From Blastococcus sp. CT_GayMR19 (lineage in GTDB: Bacteria > Actinomycetota > Actinomycetes > Mycobacteriales > Geodermatophilaceae), in the NCBI RefSeq assembly GCF_004570385.1, contig NZ_SPQL01000002.1:124001-188000 (forward strand): a stretch of 64,000 bases of DNA, written 5' to 3'. How positions within the stretch are numbered: the stretch's first letter is position 1; every line of letters begins with the position of its first letter. Both the position numbers and the translations under genes were made by a program. Below, one piece after another: positions 1 through 8,242 of the stretch. Under the pieces are notes generated by a model. It saw only the letters and a program-made list of their open reading frames with translations. It was not told the origin of the DNA and did not search any database.

Positions 1-1
1 C

Positions 2-172
2 CCGGGCGGCAACGGCGTGTTCCGGCCGACGGTGGTGAGCGACGGCCGGATCGTCGGGACCTGGGCCTGGGCCGGACGAGGCGCCGGGCGGACCGTCACG
101 GCGACGCCGTTCACCGAGTTCGCCCCGGAGGTGGCCGCGGCCGTCCCACAGCTCGCCGCCGGCCTGGCGTAG
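2..172 (+). CDS. C-terminal fragment of a winged-helix DNA-binding (HTH_42/AlkZ-like) protein
   Basis: The frame is open from the window edge and stops with TAG at 170-172, giving 56 residues. It begins PGGNGVFRPTVVSDGRIVGT, which resembles the C-terminal part of the winged-helix DNA-binding domain family that includes the AlkZ/YcaQ glycosylases (N-G-x-F-x-P-T-V-x-x-D-G-R-x-V-G-T-W). Only the end of the protein is visible, so glycosylase activity cannot be judged. It converges with the minus-strand gene that ends at 176, only 3 bases away. Confidence 0.55.
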   Translation, partial: PGGNGVFRPTVVSDGRIVGTWAWAGRGAGRTVTATPFTEFAPEVAAAVPQLAAGLA

Positions 173-175
173 CGC

Positions 176-787
176 TCAGTCGCAGGGCGGTGGGCGCTCC
201 GACTCACCTGCCGCGCGCAGCCGGAGCTCGTGCCCGGCGTCGTCGCGGAACACCGCCTCGTCGGCCGACTCCAGGGTCAGCGTGCCGCGCTGGTACGGAT
301 CGCCCCAGCCCGCCGGCGGGCCGGACTCCTCGACGAGCGGGGGATCGGCGGCGAACCAGACGCCCCCGACATCGGCACCGAGGATCCCGCAGTGCGTGTA
401 CAGGTCGAAGGGGTACGAGTCCCCGGCCGCCGCGTCCTGCGGCACGGTCAGCACGTCCGCCGGCCCGGCCGCCGCCGCCCCCACGTCGTCGCCGGAGGAC
501 CCTCGCCCGTCCGTGGCGGCTTCGAGGTCGCCCTCGGCCGTGCTCGTGGCGGGCGCGGCGATCGGGTCCGGGGCGGACAGCGGGCCGGACAGGAGGAGCA
601 CAGCGGCGGTGACGGCGGCCACCGCTGCCGCGACCAGGGCCGGTGTCCGCCACCGTCGGGCGCTCGACCGCGCGGATCGGTCCGCCACAGGACGCCGTCC
701 CGGGGCCGTCTCCACCACCTCGGCGTAGGCGTGCAGCGAGGCCCGCAGGCGCGCCTCGACGTCCTGCAGCTCCCGGTTCCCCGTCAT
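176..787 (-). CDS. Membrane-anchored partner of the adjacent sigma factor (putative anti-sigma protein)
   Basis: 203 residues. The N-terminal 50 residues are cytoplasmic and charged, followed by one membrane helix at about 50-67 (ALVAAAVAAVTAAVLLL) and an extracytoplasmic region with an acidic, alanine-rich linker and a folded tail. The start ATG overlaps the stop of the upstream ECF sigma gene as ATGA, so the two are translationally coupled. This is the usual arrangement of a sigma factor and its membrane anti-sigma factor. No zinc-finger H-x3-C-x2-C motif is visible, so the anti-sigma role is inferred from position and topology only. Confidence 0.6.
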   Translation of the reverse strand: MTGNRELQDVEARLRASLHAYAEVVETAPGRRPVADRSARSSARRWRTPALVAAAVAAVTAAVLLLSGPLSAPDPIAAPATSTAEGDLEAATDGRGSSGDDVGAAAAGPADVLTVPQDAAAGDSYPFDLYTHCGILGADVGGVWFAADPPLVEESGPPAGWGDPYQRGTLTLESADEAVFRDDAGHELRLRAAGESERPPPCD

Positions 788-1359
788 GGCCGACCCCCGA
801 GGCGTTGCTCCAGCGCCGACAGCCCACGGGACGCACTCGACTTCACCGTTCCGCGGGCGATCCCGAGCGTCGTGGCGATCTCCGCCTCGCTCAGCTCCGA
901 CCAGTACCGGAGCACGAGGACCTCCCGCTGGCGCCGGGGCAGCGTCCGCAGCGCCTCGACGACCTCCCGGTGCTCCTCGTCGAGCAGCAGCGCCAGGTCC
1001 GCCGCTGGCCCCTCGTCGGGCTCGGCCACCCGCAGGTGCCGCCGTGCCACGCCGCGGCGCCGGAGCACCGAACGGGCTCCGTTGACCACCGACGTCCGCA
1101 GGTATCCGGCGGCGGCCGACGGGTCGACGGCGTGCCAGCGGCGCTGGAGGGCGAGGAACGCGTCCTGCACCACGTCCTCCGCCGCCGCCCGGTCGTCGAC
1201 GAGGAGGACGGCGAGGCGCACCAGCCCGGGCCGCTGCGACTCGTACAGGCCGAGCAGGGCGCCGTCCCACTCCGCGGTCGGCCGGTCCACCAACCCCGTC
1301 CTCCCCGCGCTGGGCGCCATGAGCACCGCGTCCGCCCCTCGATGCGACCGGGTGGCCAC
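784..1359 (-). CDS. ECF RNA polymerase sigma factor, SigE-like actinobacterial family
   Basis: 191 residues from a GTG start preceded by GAGGG at good spacing; an alternative ATG lies at 1320. Region 2 is seen as LVRLAVLLVDDRAAAEDVVQDAFLAL and region 4 as a helix-turn-helix near the end (LSEAEIATTLGIARGTVKS). This is the size and layout of the SigE-type ECF factors common in Streptomyces and relatives. It directs RNA polymerase to a small regulon. The downstream gene overlaps by 4 bases and probably encodes its membrane-bound regulator. Confidence 0.9.
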   Translation of the reverse strand: MATRSHRGADAVLMAPSAGRTGLVDRPTAEWDGALLGLYESQRPGLVRLAVLLVDDRAAAEDVVQDAFLALQRRWHAVDPSAAAGYLRTSVVNGARSVLRRRGVARRHLRVAEPDEGPAADLALLLDEEHREVVEALRTLPRRQREVLVLRYWSELSEAEIATTLGIARGTVKSSASRGLSALEQRLGGRP

Positions 1360-1420
1360 GTGCCGCCCTCTGCACGCAAGACGCGCGAGGGCGGGCGGAG
1401 GTTGCTCCCGGGCGGAGAAC

Positions 1421-1864
1421 CTAGCGGCGTTCCACCAGGAAGACGGGGATCTCGCGGTCGGTCTTCTCCTGGTACTCGGCGTACGGCGGGTAGGCGGCGA
1501 CCGCCCGCTCCCACCACACTGCCTTCTCCTCGCCGGTGATCTCGCGGGCCGCGCCGTCCCAGGGATCCGGGCCGTCCTGCACGGTCACCTGGTCCGGATG
1601 AGCACGGAGGTTGTGCACCCAGCCGGGGTCGGTGGGGGCGCCACCCTGCGAGCCGACCATCGCGTAGACGCCGTCGTGCTCCACGCGCATGAGGCCCTGC
1701 TTGCGGACCTTGCCGCTCTTCGCCCCGCGCGTGCTGATGATGATGATGGGCAGGCCCGTGTCCCGCAGGGTGTTCGCCTCGCGCCCGTCGGTCGCCTCGT
1801 AGCGCTCGACCTGATCGCGGACCCACTGCGCCGAGCTCGGCTCGTACTCACCCTCCAGCGGCAT
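1421..1864 (-). CDS. Nitroreductase/quinone-reductase family protein, F420-dependent (Ddn-like)
   Basis: 147 residues, the family's usual length. The segment LPIIIISTRGAKSGKVRKQGLMRV followed by YAMVGSQGGAPTDPGWVHNL matches the split beta-barrel of deazaflavin (F420)-dependent nitroreductases such as mycobacterial Ddn, where G-x-K-S-G/T-x-x-R contacts the cofactor phosphate and the P-x-W-x-x-N-L motif follows. These enzymes reduce quinones or nitro compounds in the cytosol or at the membrane surface. The gene stands alone between a sigma-factor operon and an ATP-grasp gene; its substrate is unknown. Confidence 0.85.
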   Translation of the reverse strand: MPLEGEYEPSSAQWVRDQVERYEATDGREANTLRDTGLPIIIISTRGAKSGKVRKQGLMRVEHDGVYAMVGSQGGAPTDPGWVHNLRAHPDQVTVQDGPDPWDGAAREITGEEKAVWWERAVAAYPPYAEYQEKTDREIPVFLVERR

Positions 1865-1882
1865 GTACCGAACCTAGGTGGG

Positions 1883-3127
1883 TCAGCGGCCGGGTGCGCG
1901 CGGAGCGACGTAGTCGATCGTGTGCGGCACGAAGTAGCTGAGGTTGTCGGTGATCAGCCCGTCGCTCTCCCGGATGCCGAGCCCCGCCGGCTCGCCGTCC
2001 ACCACCCACGCGCCCAGCACCGGATGATGCGGACCGTCGACCCCGGGGAAGTCCGGCAGCGGGGCGAACTCCTGGACGACGAAACCCTCGGTGCCGTAGC
2101 GGCCGGGCATCTCGACCGCCACCGCGCCGTCGCGGACGATCGCCACGTTGGCGCCCTCGCGGCCCCACAGCGGCTTGCGCACGTACTCCCGCCAGCTCGA
2201 CGGCGCCTCGTCCGCGAAGTACGCCGGCAGCAGCAGCTCACCGAGCACCGGGTCGGTGCCGAACAGCTGCCAGAGCACGGGCAGCAGCGCCTTGGTGCTC
2301 CACAGCATCTTGTAGGCGGGCTCCACCCAGGTGGTTCCCCCGGGGCGTGCACTGTCAGCGAGGACGGCGGCGCCGAACTCGTCCTCGATCAGCCACTCCC
2401 AGGGATAGAGCTTGAAGACGACGTCGAGGTGGCGGCCCTGCGGGTCGTAGAACCGGCCGTCGCCGTCGTCCAGCACGATGTCCTCGACCACCAGCTCGAC
2501 CGCCTCGTAGCCCGCCTGCACCACGGTGTCCATCAGGTAGGCGACGGTCATCCGGTCCTCGCCGGAGGTCTCCTCGTTGGTCCACGCCAGGTGCACCCGC
2601 GGCCGGAGCCCGGTCCGGCGCTCCCACTTGAGCAGGTTGCGCTGCCACGCGGCCACGAGCTTGTCGTGCAGGGCGTTCCACTGGTCGGCGCCCTGCCCGG
2701 TGAACAGATGCCAGTTCCACTGGGTGACCGCCGACTCGACCAGTCCGGTCGGGGTGTCGGCGTTGAACTCCAGCAGCTTGGGCGGGCCCTCGCCGTCGTA
2801 GCGCAGGTCGAAGCGGCCGTAGACGCTGGGCGGCTCGGCCTCCCAGGTGCGGCGGATCTGCGGCCGAGCGATCGGCGGGATGCGCATCCGGTCGAACAGC
2901 TCGTGCTCGATCATGTGGTCACCGGCCGCCTCGCACATGGAGAACAGCTGCGCCACCGAGGTCTCCAGCCGCTGGATCTCGGCCATGGAGAAGTCGTAGA
3001 ACGGCCCCTCGCGCCAGTAGCTGCGCACCTCGCCGCCCGGCACCTCCGTGCGGTTGTAGACCAGGCCCTGGGACTCGATCTCGGCTTCCCAGCCCGGCCG
3101 GACGATCCCGCTCTCGACGCGCCTCAA
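1883..3127 (-). CDS. Glutathionylspermidine synthase family ATP-grasp protein (YgiC/YjfC-like)
   Basis: 414 residues from a TTG start (MRRVESGIVRPGWEAEIESQ), 7 bases after the stop of the upstream lipoprotein gene. Upstream in-frame codons offer no ATG. The body carries the C-terminal ATP-grasp features of the GSP_synth family: YGRFDLRYDGEGPPKLLEFNADTPTGLVES and VRKPLWGREGANV. Family members ligate peptides to polyamine-like amines. Actinobacteria lack glutathionylspermidine, so the real substrate is unknown. The recurrent neighbour in many genomes is a small lipoprotein, as here, suggesting an envelope-linked role. Confidence 0.85.
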   Translation of the reverse strand: MRRVESGIVRPGWEAEIESQGLVYNRTEVPGGEVRSYWREGPFYDFSMAEIQRLETSVAQLFSMCEAAGDHMIEHELFDRMRIPPIARPQIRRTWEAEPPSVYGRFDLRYDGEGPPKLLEFNADTPTGLVESAVTQWNWHLFTGQGADQWNALHDKLVAAWQRNLLKWERRTGLRPRVHLAWTNEETSGEDRMTVAYLMDTVVQAGYEAVELVVEDIVLDDGDGRFYDPQGRHLDVVFKLYPWEWLIEDEFGAAVLADSARPGGTTWVEPAYKMLWSTKALLPVLWQLFGTDPVLGELLLPAYFADEAPSSWREYVRKPLWGREGANVAIVRDGAVAVEMPGRYGTEGFVVQEFAPLPDFPGVDGPHHPVLGAWVVDGEPAGLGIRESDGLITDNLSYFVPHTIDYVAPRAPGR

Positions 3128-3134
3128 CGGGCCA

Positions 3135-3536
3135 CTAGCTACCGGCGCCGGTGCCCGAGCGGCCGCCGACGCCGCTGCCGATCCCGCCGCTGACCCGGGT
3201 GCCGCCGGTGACCTTCCCGCTGCCCGGCAGTCCTGCGGCCTGGCGGGCGGAGGAGTCGCGGGGGTCGATCCGGGTACCGCCGGAGGGCAGCCGGGAGCCC
3301 ACGGGGAGCCCGCGGCCGAAGCCGCCGACGTAGAGGAAGAACAGCCCCCCGCCACCTCCGCTGTAGCTGTCGTCGCAGTAGTCGTCGTCGACGATCTCGC
3401 CGTTCTCGTCGGTGCAGTACGCGACCTGTTCGTCCTCCTCCTCGCCACCCCCGCCGCAGCCGGCCATGAAACCGGTGGCAGCGGTGGCGAGCACCGTCGT
3501 GGTGAAAGCGGCGCGGATGCGGTTGGAGACCGCCAT
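3135..3536 (-). CDS. Small lipoprotein, cysteine- and glycine-rich
   Basis: 133 residues. The N-terminus has positive residues, a hydrophobic core (FTTTVLATAATGF) and a lipobox-like MAGC, so the mature protein probably begins at Cys27 with a lipid anchor. An acidic EEEDEQ stretch and a pair of cysteines (YCTDENGEIVDDDYC) follow, then a low-complexity Gly/Ser/Arg tail. It lies directly upstream of the ATP-grasp gene and is probably co-transcribed with it. Function is unknown. The layout recalls the YgiB-YgiC pairing of enterobacteria, but I do not claim homology. Confidence 0.75.
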   Translation of the reverse strand: MAVSNRIRAAFTTTVLATAATGFMAGCGGGGEEEDEQVAYCTDENGEIVDDDYCDDSYSGGGGGLFFLYVGGFGRGLPVGSRLPSGGTRIDPRDSSARQAAGLPGSGKVTGGTRVSGGIGSGVGGRSGTGAGS

Positions 3537-3630
3537 GCCTTGTTCTCCCTCTGTCCGTTGCGCAGAACCCTAGGACGTCGAGGACCGCGAAGTCTGGGAC
3601 AGTCCCCTGCCGAGTGCAAGGAGGCCACCG

Positions 3631-4296
3631 ATGAACGTGCCGGACCGCGCGCCGCAGGTCGTCGTCCGCGGCGAGGCGGTGCTGCTCGTCGAGCCCGAGA
3701 TCGCCGAGCTCGGACTGACCGTGACCGGCCGCGCGCGCGACCGGCAGTCCGCCCTGGAACGCTGCCGGGCGCGTCAGGACGAGGTGACCGCGGTGGTGAC
3801 GGCGGCCGGCGACGCCGTCGAGACGGTGGAGACCACCCGGGTGTCGGTCCACCGGGAGGTACGGAACGGCCGCTGGGACGGGGATCCCGTGGCGTCGCTG
3901 CACACGACGGTGACCGTGGCCCGGCTCGACGCCGTCGGCGACCTGGTGGTGGCGCTCGGCCGGCTGGACGACGTCGCCGTCTCCGGGCCGTCCTGGCGCC
4001 TGCGGCCCGAGAGCCCGGCCGTCGAGCAGGCCCGGCTGGCCGCCGTCCGCGACGCCGTCCACCGGGCCCGGCAGTACGCCGCGGCCTTCGGCGCGGAGCT
4101 GACCGCCCTGCTGGAGATCAGTGACGCCGGGCTCTCCGGCGGCGGCTTCCGAGTCGCGGAGGCGATGGGGGCGGTGGGAACGTTCGGGGACAGCGAGCTC
4201 ACCCTCGACCTCACGCCGGCCCGACAGGAGGTGCACGGCTCCGTGGAGGTTCGGTTCACGATGTCGGCACCCGACCAGGAGGTCTTCCGAGGATGA
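3631..4296 (+). CDS. SIMPL domain (DUF541) protein
   Basis: 221 residues starting with ATG after AGGAGG. It opens with VVVRGEAVLLVEPEIAELGLTV, the characteristic first strands of the SIMPL/DUF541 domain (G-x-A-x-x-x-x-x-P-D/E-x-A). The core covers nearly the whole protein. No signal peptide is evident, unlike many Gram-negative members. SIMPL proteins are linked to oxidative stress and envelope integrity, without a defined reaction. It overlaps the next gene by 4 bases, so the two are translationally coupled. Confidence 0.85.
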   Translation: MNVPDRAPQVVVRGEAVLLVEPEIAELGLTVTGRARDRQSALERCRARQDEVTAVVTAAGDAVETVETTRVSVHREVRNGRWDGDPVASLHTTVTVARLDAVGDLVVALGRLDDVAVSGPSWRLRPESPAVEQARLAAVRDAVHRARQYAAAFGAELTALLEISDAGLSGGGFRVAEAMGAVGTFGDSELTLDLTPARQEVHGSVEVRFTMSAPDQEVFRG

Positions 4297-5237
4297 GGTA
4301 TCGCGAGGGCGGCGACATCGACCTGTCGAACGTGCAGGACCGCCGTGGGCGCGGCGGAGGCGGCTTCGGCGGTCTCGGCGGCGGCGGTCGCGGCCGGGGC
4401 GTGGCCGTCGGCGGCGGCGGGCTGGGTCTGGTCGGCCTCGTGGTCGTCGTGCTGATCCAGGTGCTGGGTGGCGGCGGAGGCGGTGACGGGGGTGCGGCCC
4501 TCGGCGGGCTCGCCGGCCTGGGCCAGGGCGAGCAGGCCGACAACAGCGCGCTCGAGCAGGCCTGCGCGGACAGCGGCGACGCCAACACCTCGGTCGACTG
4601 CGCCGTGGCCGCGGACATCGAGTCGATCCAGGACTACTGGACCGGTGTCCTCGGCGACCGCTACCAGCCGACCGACACGGTGTTCTTCCAGGGCCAGGTC
4701 CAGACCGCCTGCGGTGGGGCGTCCAGCGGGTCGGGGCCCTTCTACTGCCCGGGCGACTCCCTGGTCTACATCGACCTCAGCTTCTTCGACCAGCTCCAGC
4801 AGCAGTTCGGCGCGCAGGGCGGGCTCTTCGTCAACGCCTACGTGATCGCGCACGAGTACGCGCACCACGTGCAGAACCTGCTCGGCACCAACCAGCAGGT
4901 GACGCCGGGCGAGGCCGGGCCGACGAGCGGCACCGTGCGGCTCGAGCTGCAGGCGGACTGCTACGCCGGCGCGTGGGCGAACCACGCCGAGACCGTGCCC
5001 GACGAGTCGGGCGCGCCGCTCATCACGGAGATCAACGCCGACGACATCGACCGGGCACTGGACGCCGCCGGCCGGATCGGCGACGACTTCATCCAGCGGG
5101 AACTCGGCGGCGGGCAGGTCAACCCGGACGCGTTCACGCACGGCTCGTCGGAGCAGCGGCGCCTGTGGTTCACCACCGGGTACGAGACCGGCGACCCGGC
5201 GCAGTGCGACACCTTCGTCACCGACGACGTCGGCTGA
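4293..5237 (+). CDS. ypfJ: Neutral zinc metallopeptidase, YpfJ family
   Basis: 314 residues. After a Gly-rich N-terminus a membrane helix (LGLVGLVVVVLIQVL, about residues 48-62) anchors the protein. The zincin motif HEYAH is at residues 187-191 and the third ligand region includes LELQADCYAGAWA, which are hallmarks of the Zn_peptidase (PF04228) family. The N-terminal MRYREGGDIDLSNVQDRRG is also typical of the family. The catalytic domain is predicted to lie outside the membrane. Substrate unknown. Confidence 0.93.
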   Translation: MRYREGGDIDLSNVQDRRGRGGGGFGGLGGGGRGRGVAVGGGGLGLVGLVVVVLIQVLGGGGGGDGGAALGGLAGLGQGEQADNSALEQACADSGDANTSVDCAVAADIESIQDYWTGVLGDRYQPTDTVFFQGQVQTACGGASSGSGPFYCPGDSLVYIDLSFFDQLQQQFGAQGGLFVNAYVIAHEYAHHVQNLLGTNQQVTPGEAGPTSGTVRLELQADCYAGAWANHAETVPDESGAPLITEINADDIDRALDAAGRIGDDFIQRELGGGQVNPDAFTHGSSEQRRLWFTTGYETGDPAQCDTFVTDDVG

Positions 5238-5288
5238 GCCGGACGGCGACCGCCGGACTGCGGCCGAGCAGGCTGAACAGGACGTTCC

Positions 5289-5314
5289 GTTTCGGATCGT
5301 GCGCGACCGGGGTA
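5289..5314 (+). promoter_or_regulatory. Candidate SigB/SigH-type stress promoter
   Basis: The 325-base gap between 5238 and 5562 contains GTTT at 5289-5292 and GGGTA at 5310-5314, 17 bases apart. That resembles the GTTT-N14-16-GGGTA consensus of actinobacterial general-stress sigma factors. It lies about 250 bases ahead of the three-gene stress-like cluster. In GC-rich DNA such a match can occur by chance. I see nothing else in this gap. Confidence 0.35.
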
Positions 5315-5562
5315 CCAGACCCTTGCGGTGCTCCCCCAGGAGGCAGGACCGCGCGGCTCCCCCCGCGTGGACGTCGGCCTCCTCGCCCGCCCGTGACGCA
5401 AGGACGCGCCGGGCGGACAGCCGCGGCTCCCGGTCCAACCAGCGGCCGGAAGCGCCCGTCCCTCACCGCACTGCTCGACCGCCCCGTGGCGTGCGCGCAT
5501 GTGTGGTGGAACGGCTCCGGGGTAGCGCCTCATCCGACCACGAACCATGCCGAGGAGGACCG

Positions 5563-6390
5563 ATGACTCACTCCATCGATGCCCCACTCCCGCCCCCCGT
5601 CACCACGGGTACGGGTGCCACGGCGGGGACCGCGTCCCCGTCCACCACCACGGGGACCACGTCCCCGTCCACGACCGATGTCGCCAAGGACCAGGCCAAG
5701 GACGTCGGCCAGACCGCCGCTCAGGCCGGCAGCCAGGTCGCGGCGACCGCGACCGACCAGGCGAAGCAGGTCGCCCAGGAGACGCAGCGTCAGGCCAAGG
5801 ATCTGCTCGACCAGAGCCGCACGCAGGTCAAGGGTCAGGTCGTCTCGCAGCAGCAGAAGGCCGCCGAGGGCCTGACCGGCCTCGCGCAGCAGCTGCGCGG
5901 CATGGCCGACGGCACCGCCCAGGGCGCGCCCGGCCCCGCCGCCGACCTGCTCCAGCAGGCGTCGAGCTTCATCGAGCAGTTCGCCGACAAGCTGCAGAAC
6001 CGTGAGCCGGCCGAGCTGCTCGACGAGGTGCGCAGCTTCGCCCGCCGCAAGCCGGGCGTCTTCCTGCTCGGCGCGGCGGCCGCGGGCGTGCTCGCCGGCC
6101 GGCTGACCAGCGGCGTGAAGGCCGCGCACACCGAATCGGGCCCCTCGGCCTACGGAGCGGCGGGCCGTACCGGCACCGGATACAACTACGTCGACCCGGC
6201 GCCGACCTACTCCGACTACTCGGGCACCGCGGCGACCACCTCGTCGTACGGAGCAGCCGGCACCGCCACCGGTGGCGCCCCGCTCCCCCCGCCTCCCTAC
6301 GGCACCGTGCCCCCCGCCGGCAGCGTGGTCCCGCCGACCACCCCCGCCGGCTGGGACGACCCGGCTCGCCGTCCCGGTGGGGTGGGCTGA
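5563..6390 (+). CDS. LEA-like/apolipophorin-like repeat protein with one membrane segment
   Basis: 275 residues with a GAGGAGG ribosome-binding site 6 bases before ATG. Residues about 40-110 consist of alanine-, lysine- and glutamine-rich amphipathic repeats (AKDQAKDVGQTAAQAGSQVA) like those of LEA-type desiccation proteins. A hydrophobic stretch GVFLLGAAAAGVLAG lies at about 164-178, and a Gly/Tyr/Pro-rich tail ends the protein. It is followed after 3 bases by a holin-family gene and then a DUF3618 gene, a trio common in dry-soil actinobacteria. A stress or envelope role is inferred. Confidence 0.75.
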   Translation: MTHSIDAPLPPPVTTGTGATAGTASPSTTTGTTSPSTTDVAKDQAKDVGQTAAQAGSQVAATATDQAKQVAQETQRQAKDLLDQSRTQVKGQVVSQQQKAAEGLTGLAQQLRGMADGTAQGAPGPAADLLQQASSFIEQFADKLQNREPAELLDEVRSFARRKPGVFLLGAAAAGVLAGRLTSGVKAAHTESGPSAYGAAGRTGTGYNYVDPAPTYSDYSGTAATTSSYGAAGTATGGAPLPPPPYGTVPPAGSVVPPTTPAGWDDPARRPGGVG

Positions 6391-6393
6391 CCG

Positions 6394-6903
6394 ATGAGCT
6401 CCCCGTACACCGGCGCCACCGCGGCGGGGGCGGACCCGTCGGGCTACGCCGACCCGAACCCGCAGAACTACGCGGCTGACTACAGCGGCAACGTGGGCAC
6501 CCCGACCACCGAGGCCGGGCGTCCTGACGTCGAGGGCGTCTCGGTCGGTCAGCTGATGGGCGAGGTCGCCAAGGACCTCTCCACCCTCATGCGCCAGGAG
6601 CTCGAGCTGGCCAAGGTGGAGGTCAAGGCCGAGGCGAAGAAGGCCGGAACGGGAGCTGGACTGTTCGGCGCCGCCGGCTTCGCCGGCTACATGGTGCTGA
6701 TGTTCCTGTCCATCGCGCTCTGGTGGGCCCTCTCGCACCTGGTGGGCCACAGCTGGTCGGCGCTGATCGTCGCGGTCCTCTGGGGGATCGTCGGCGCCGT
6801 CGCCTTCTCGATGGGCAAGAAGAAGTTCAAGGAAGTCAACCCGAAGCCCGAGCGCACCGTGGAGACCCTTTCCCAGGTGCCCAACGCCCTCAAGCCCAAC
6901 TGA
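6394..6903 (+). CDS. Phage holin family (superfamily III)-like membrane protein
   Basis: 169 residues. After a 45-residue low-complexity N-terminus come GQLMGEVAKDLSTLMRQELEL and two hydrophobic helices (AAGFAGYMVLMFLSIALWWAL and WSALIVAVLWGIVGAVAF). This matches the actinobacterial putative holin-X family, which despite its name is chromosomal and not lytic. It sits 3 bases after the LEA-like gene and 16 bases before the DUF3618 gene, so all three are likely one transcript. Confidence 0.85.
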   Translation: MSSPYTGATAAGADPSGYADPNPQNYAADYSGNVGTPTTEAGRPDVEGVSVGQLMGEVAKDLSTLMRQELELAKVEVKAEAKKAGTGAGLFGAAGFAGYMVLMFLSIALWWALSHLVGHSWSALIVAVLWGIVGAVAFSMGKKKFKEVNPKPERTVETLSQVPNALKPN

Positions 6904-6919
6904 CCGAGGAGTCGCAGAC

Positions 6920-7621
6920 ATGACCAGTAGTGACCCGGACGTCATCCGGCGCCAGATCGAGGACACCCGACGCGAGCTCAGCTACGACGTCGACGCCCTC
7001 AACGAGAAGGTCAACCCCGCCCGCGTCATGGACCGTCGGGTGACCGCGGCCAAGGGCAGGATGACCAACCTCAAGGAGAAGGTGATGGGTTCCGCTCAGA
7101 ACACCAGCTACCACGCCCAGGGCGTTGCCTCCAACGCCGCGGGATCGGTGCAGGGCGCCGCTTCGAGCGCAGCGGGATCGGTGCAGAGCGCCGCTTCCAG
7201 CGCAGCGGGGACCGTGCAGGACGCGGCCTCCTCGGCGGCCACCGCGGTGCAGCAGGCGCCGGACACGATCGTCCGGCAGACCCAGGGCAACCCCCTGGCC
7301 GCCGGTCTCATCGCCTTCGGTGTCGGCTGGCTCGTCTCGAGCATCCTGCCGGCCTCGGAGAAGGAGAAGCAGCTCGCCCAGCAGGCCGAGACCGCGATCC
7401 GCGAGAACAAGGACGCGCTTCTCGAGCCCGCCAAGCAGGCCGCGCAGGAGGTCGGCGAGCAGCTGAAGCCGGCCGCCCAGCAGGCCGCCGAGTCGGTCAA
7501 GGCCACCGCGCAGGACGCCGTCACGACGGTGACCGAAGAGGGCAAGTCCGCCGCGGCGGACGTGCAGGGCAAGGCCAAGCAGGCCAAGACGAACGTCCAG
7601 AGCCAGGCGACCACCTCCTGA
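6920..7621 (+). CDS. DUF3618 domain-containing protein
   Basis: 233 residues, ATG preceded by GAGGAG. The N-terminus DPDVIRRQIEDTRRELSYDV and DALNEKVNP is the DUF3618 signature. The middle is Ala/Ser/Gln-rich with a near-repeat of AASSAAGSVQ. A membrane segment at about 128-145 (LAAGLIAFGVGWLVSSIL) is followed by a long Ala/Lys/Glu-rich amphipathic tail likely to form coiled coil. It is the last gene of the cluster and is followed by a strong terminator. Function unknown; co-occurrence suggests an envelope stress role. Confidence 0.88.
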   Translation: MTSSDPDVIRRQIEDTRRELSYDVDALNEKVNPARVMDRRVTAAKGRMTNLKEKVMGSAQNTSYHAQGVASNAAGSVQGAASSAAGSVQSAASSAAGTVQDAASSAATAVQQAPDTIVRQTQGNPLAAGLIAFGVGWLVSSILPASEKEKQLAQQAETAIRENKDALLEPAKQAAQEVGEQLKPAAQQAAESVKATAQDAVTTVTEEGKSAAADVQGKAKQAKTNVQSQATTS

Positions 7622-7652
7622 CTCCGCGGGTCTGCTGACCCGCACCGCTCGA

Positions 7653-7686
7653 CTGCGCCCCGCCGGGATCTCCCGGCGGGGCGCAG
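7653..7686 (+). terminator. Strong intrinsic-type hairpin terminator
   Basis: A perfect 34-base palindrome: the arm CTGCGCCCCGCCGGGA is followed at once by its complement. It lies 31 bases after the DUF3618 stop. No long T-run follows, as is common in actinobacteria. Confidence 0.8.
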
Positions 7687-7819
7687 TGCTGTGTCCGCCC
7701 CCTCACCTGTTGGGGTGAGGGCCCCCGCCATGGGCTGCAGGGGCCCGGCCACCAGGCCGTTGTCGTCAGGGAAGAGCTCCGGGACCCGTTCCCGGAGCCC
7801 CTGATCGACGGGAGTCACC

Positions 7820-8242
7820 GTGGACGACGCCGGGCGTGCGCTCGTCGATCCGTCGACCCCCGACACCGTCCGCGTCCTGGTGGCCGACGACGAGGACGAC
7901 ATCCGCGACCTCGTCTGCCTCGCCGTCGCCAAGGCCGGCTGCACCGTCGTCCGTTCACTGGGCGACGGCGCCGAGGCGCTGGCCGCCGCGCGGGCGGAGC
8001 TTCCCGACCTCGTCGTCCTCGATGTCTCCATGCCCGGGGCCACCGGGCTCCAGGTCTGCGAGGCCCTGCGCAGCGATCCCGCCACCGCCGGTCTCCGCAT
8101 CCTGCTGCTCTCCGCGGGCGCGTCGTCCGAGGACATCGCCCGCGGTCTGGCCGCGGGGGCGGACGCCTATCTGCCCAAGCCGTTCGGCGTGGCCGCGCTT
8201 GTCCGGCAGGTCCGGGCCCTCACCACCGGACAGCCGGCATGA
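7820..8242 (+). CDS. Single-domain response regulator (REC only)
   Basis: 140 residues from GTG. A complete receiver domain: acidic pair in VLVADDEDDIRDLV, phospho-acceptor Asp in DLVVLDVSMPG, the Ser of ILLLSAG, and Lys in YLPKPFG. No output domain follows, so it acts by protein contact, probably with the kinase encoded immediately downstream (4-base overlap, ATGA). Confidence 0.9.
   Translation: MDDAGRALVDPSTPDTVRVLVADDEDDIRDLVCLAVAKAGCTVVRSLGDGAEALAAARAELPDLVVLDVSMPGATGLQVCEALRSDPATAGLRILLLSAGASSEDIARGLAAGADAYLPKPFGVAALVRQVRALTTGQPA

Noticed and set aside
230-3193. Very long plus-strand open frame (about 990 codons) over several minus-strand genes
   Set aside because: It is a GC-rich shadow frame: low-complexity Arg/Gly/Ala/Val content, and the minus strand holds well-formed ECF sigma, Ddn-like and ATP-grasp genes.
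6394-6903. Phage holin as evidence of a prophage remnant
   Set aside because: The holin-X-like family is a common chromosomal actinobacterial membrane protein and its neighbours are stress-type genes, not phage genes.
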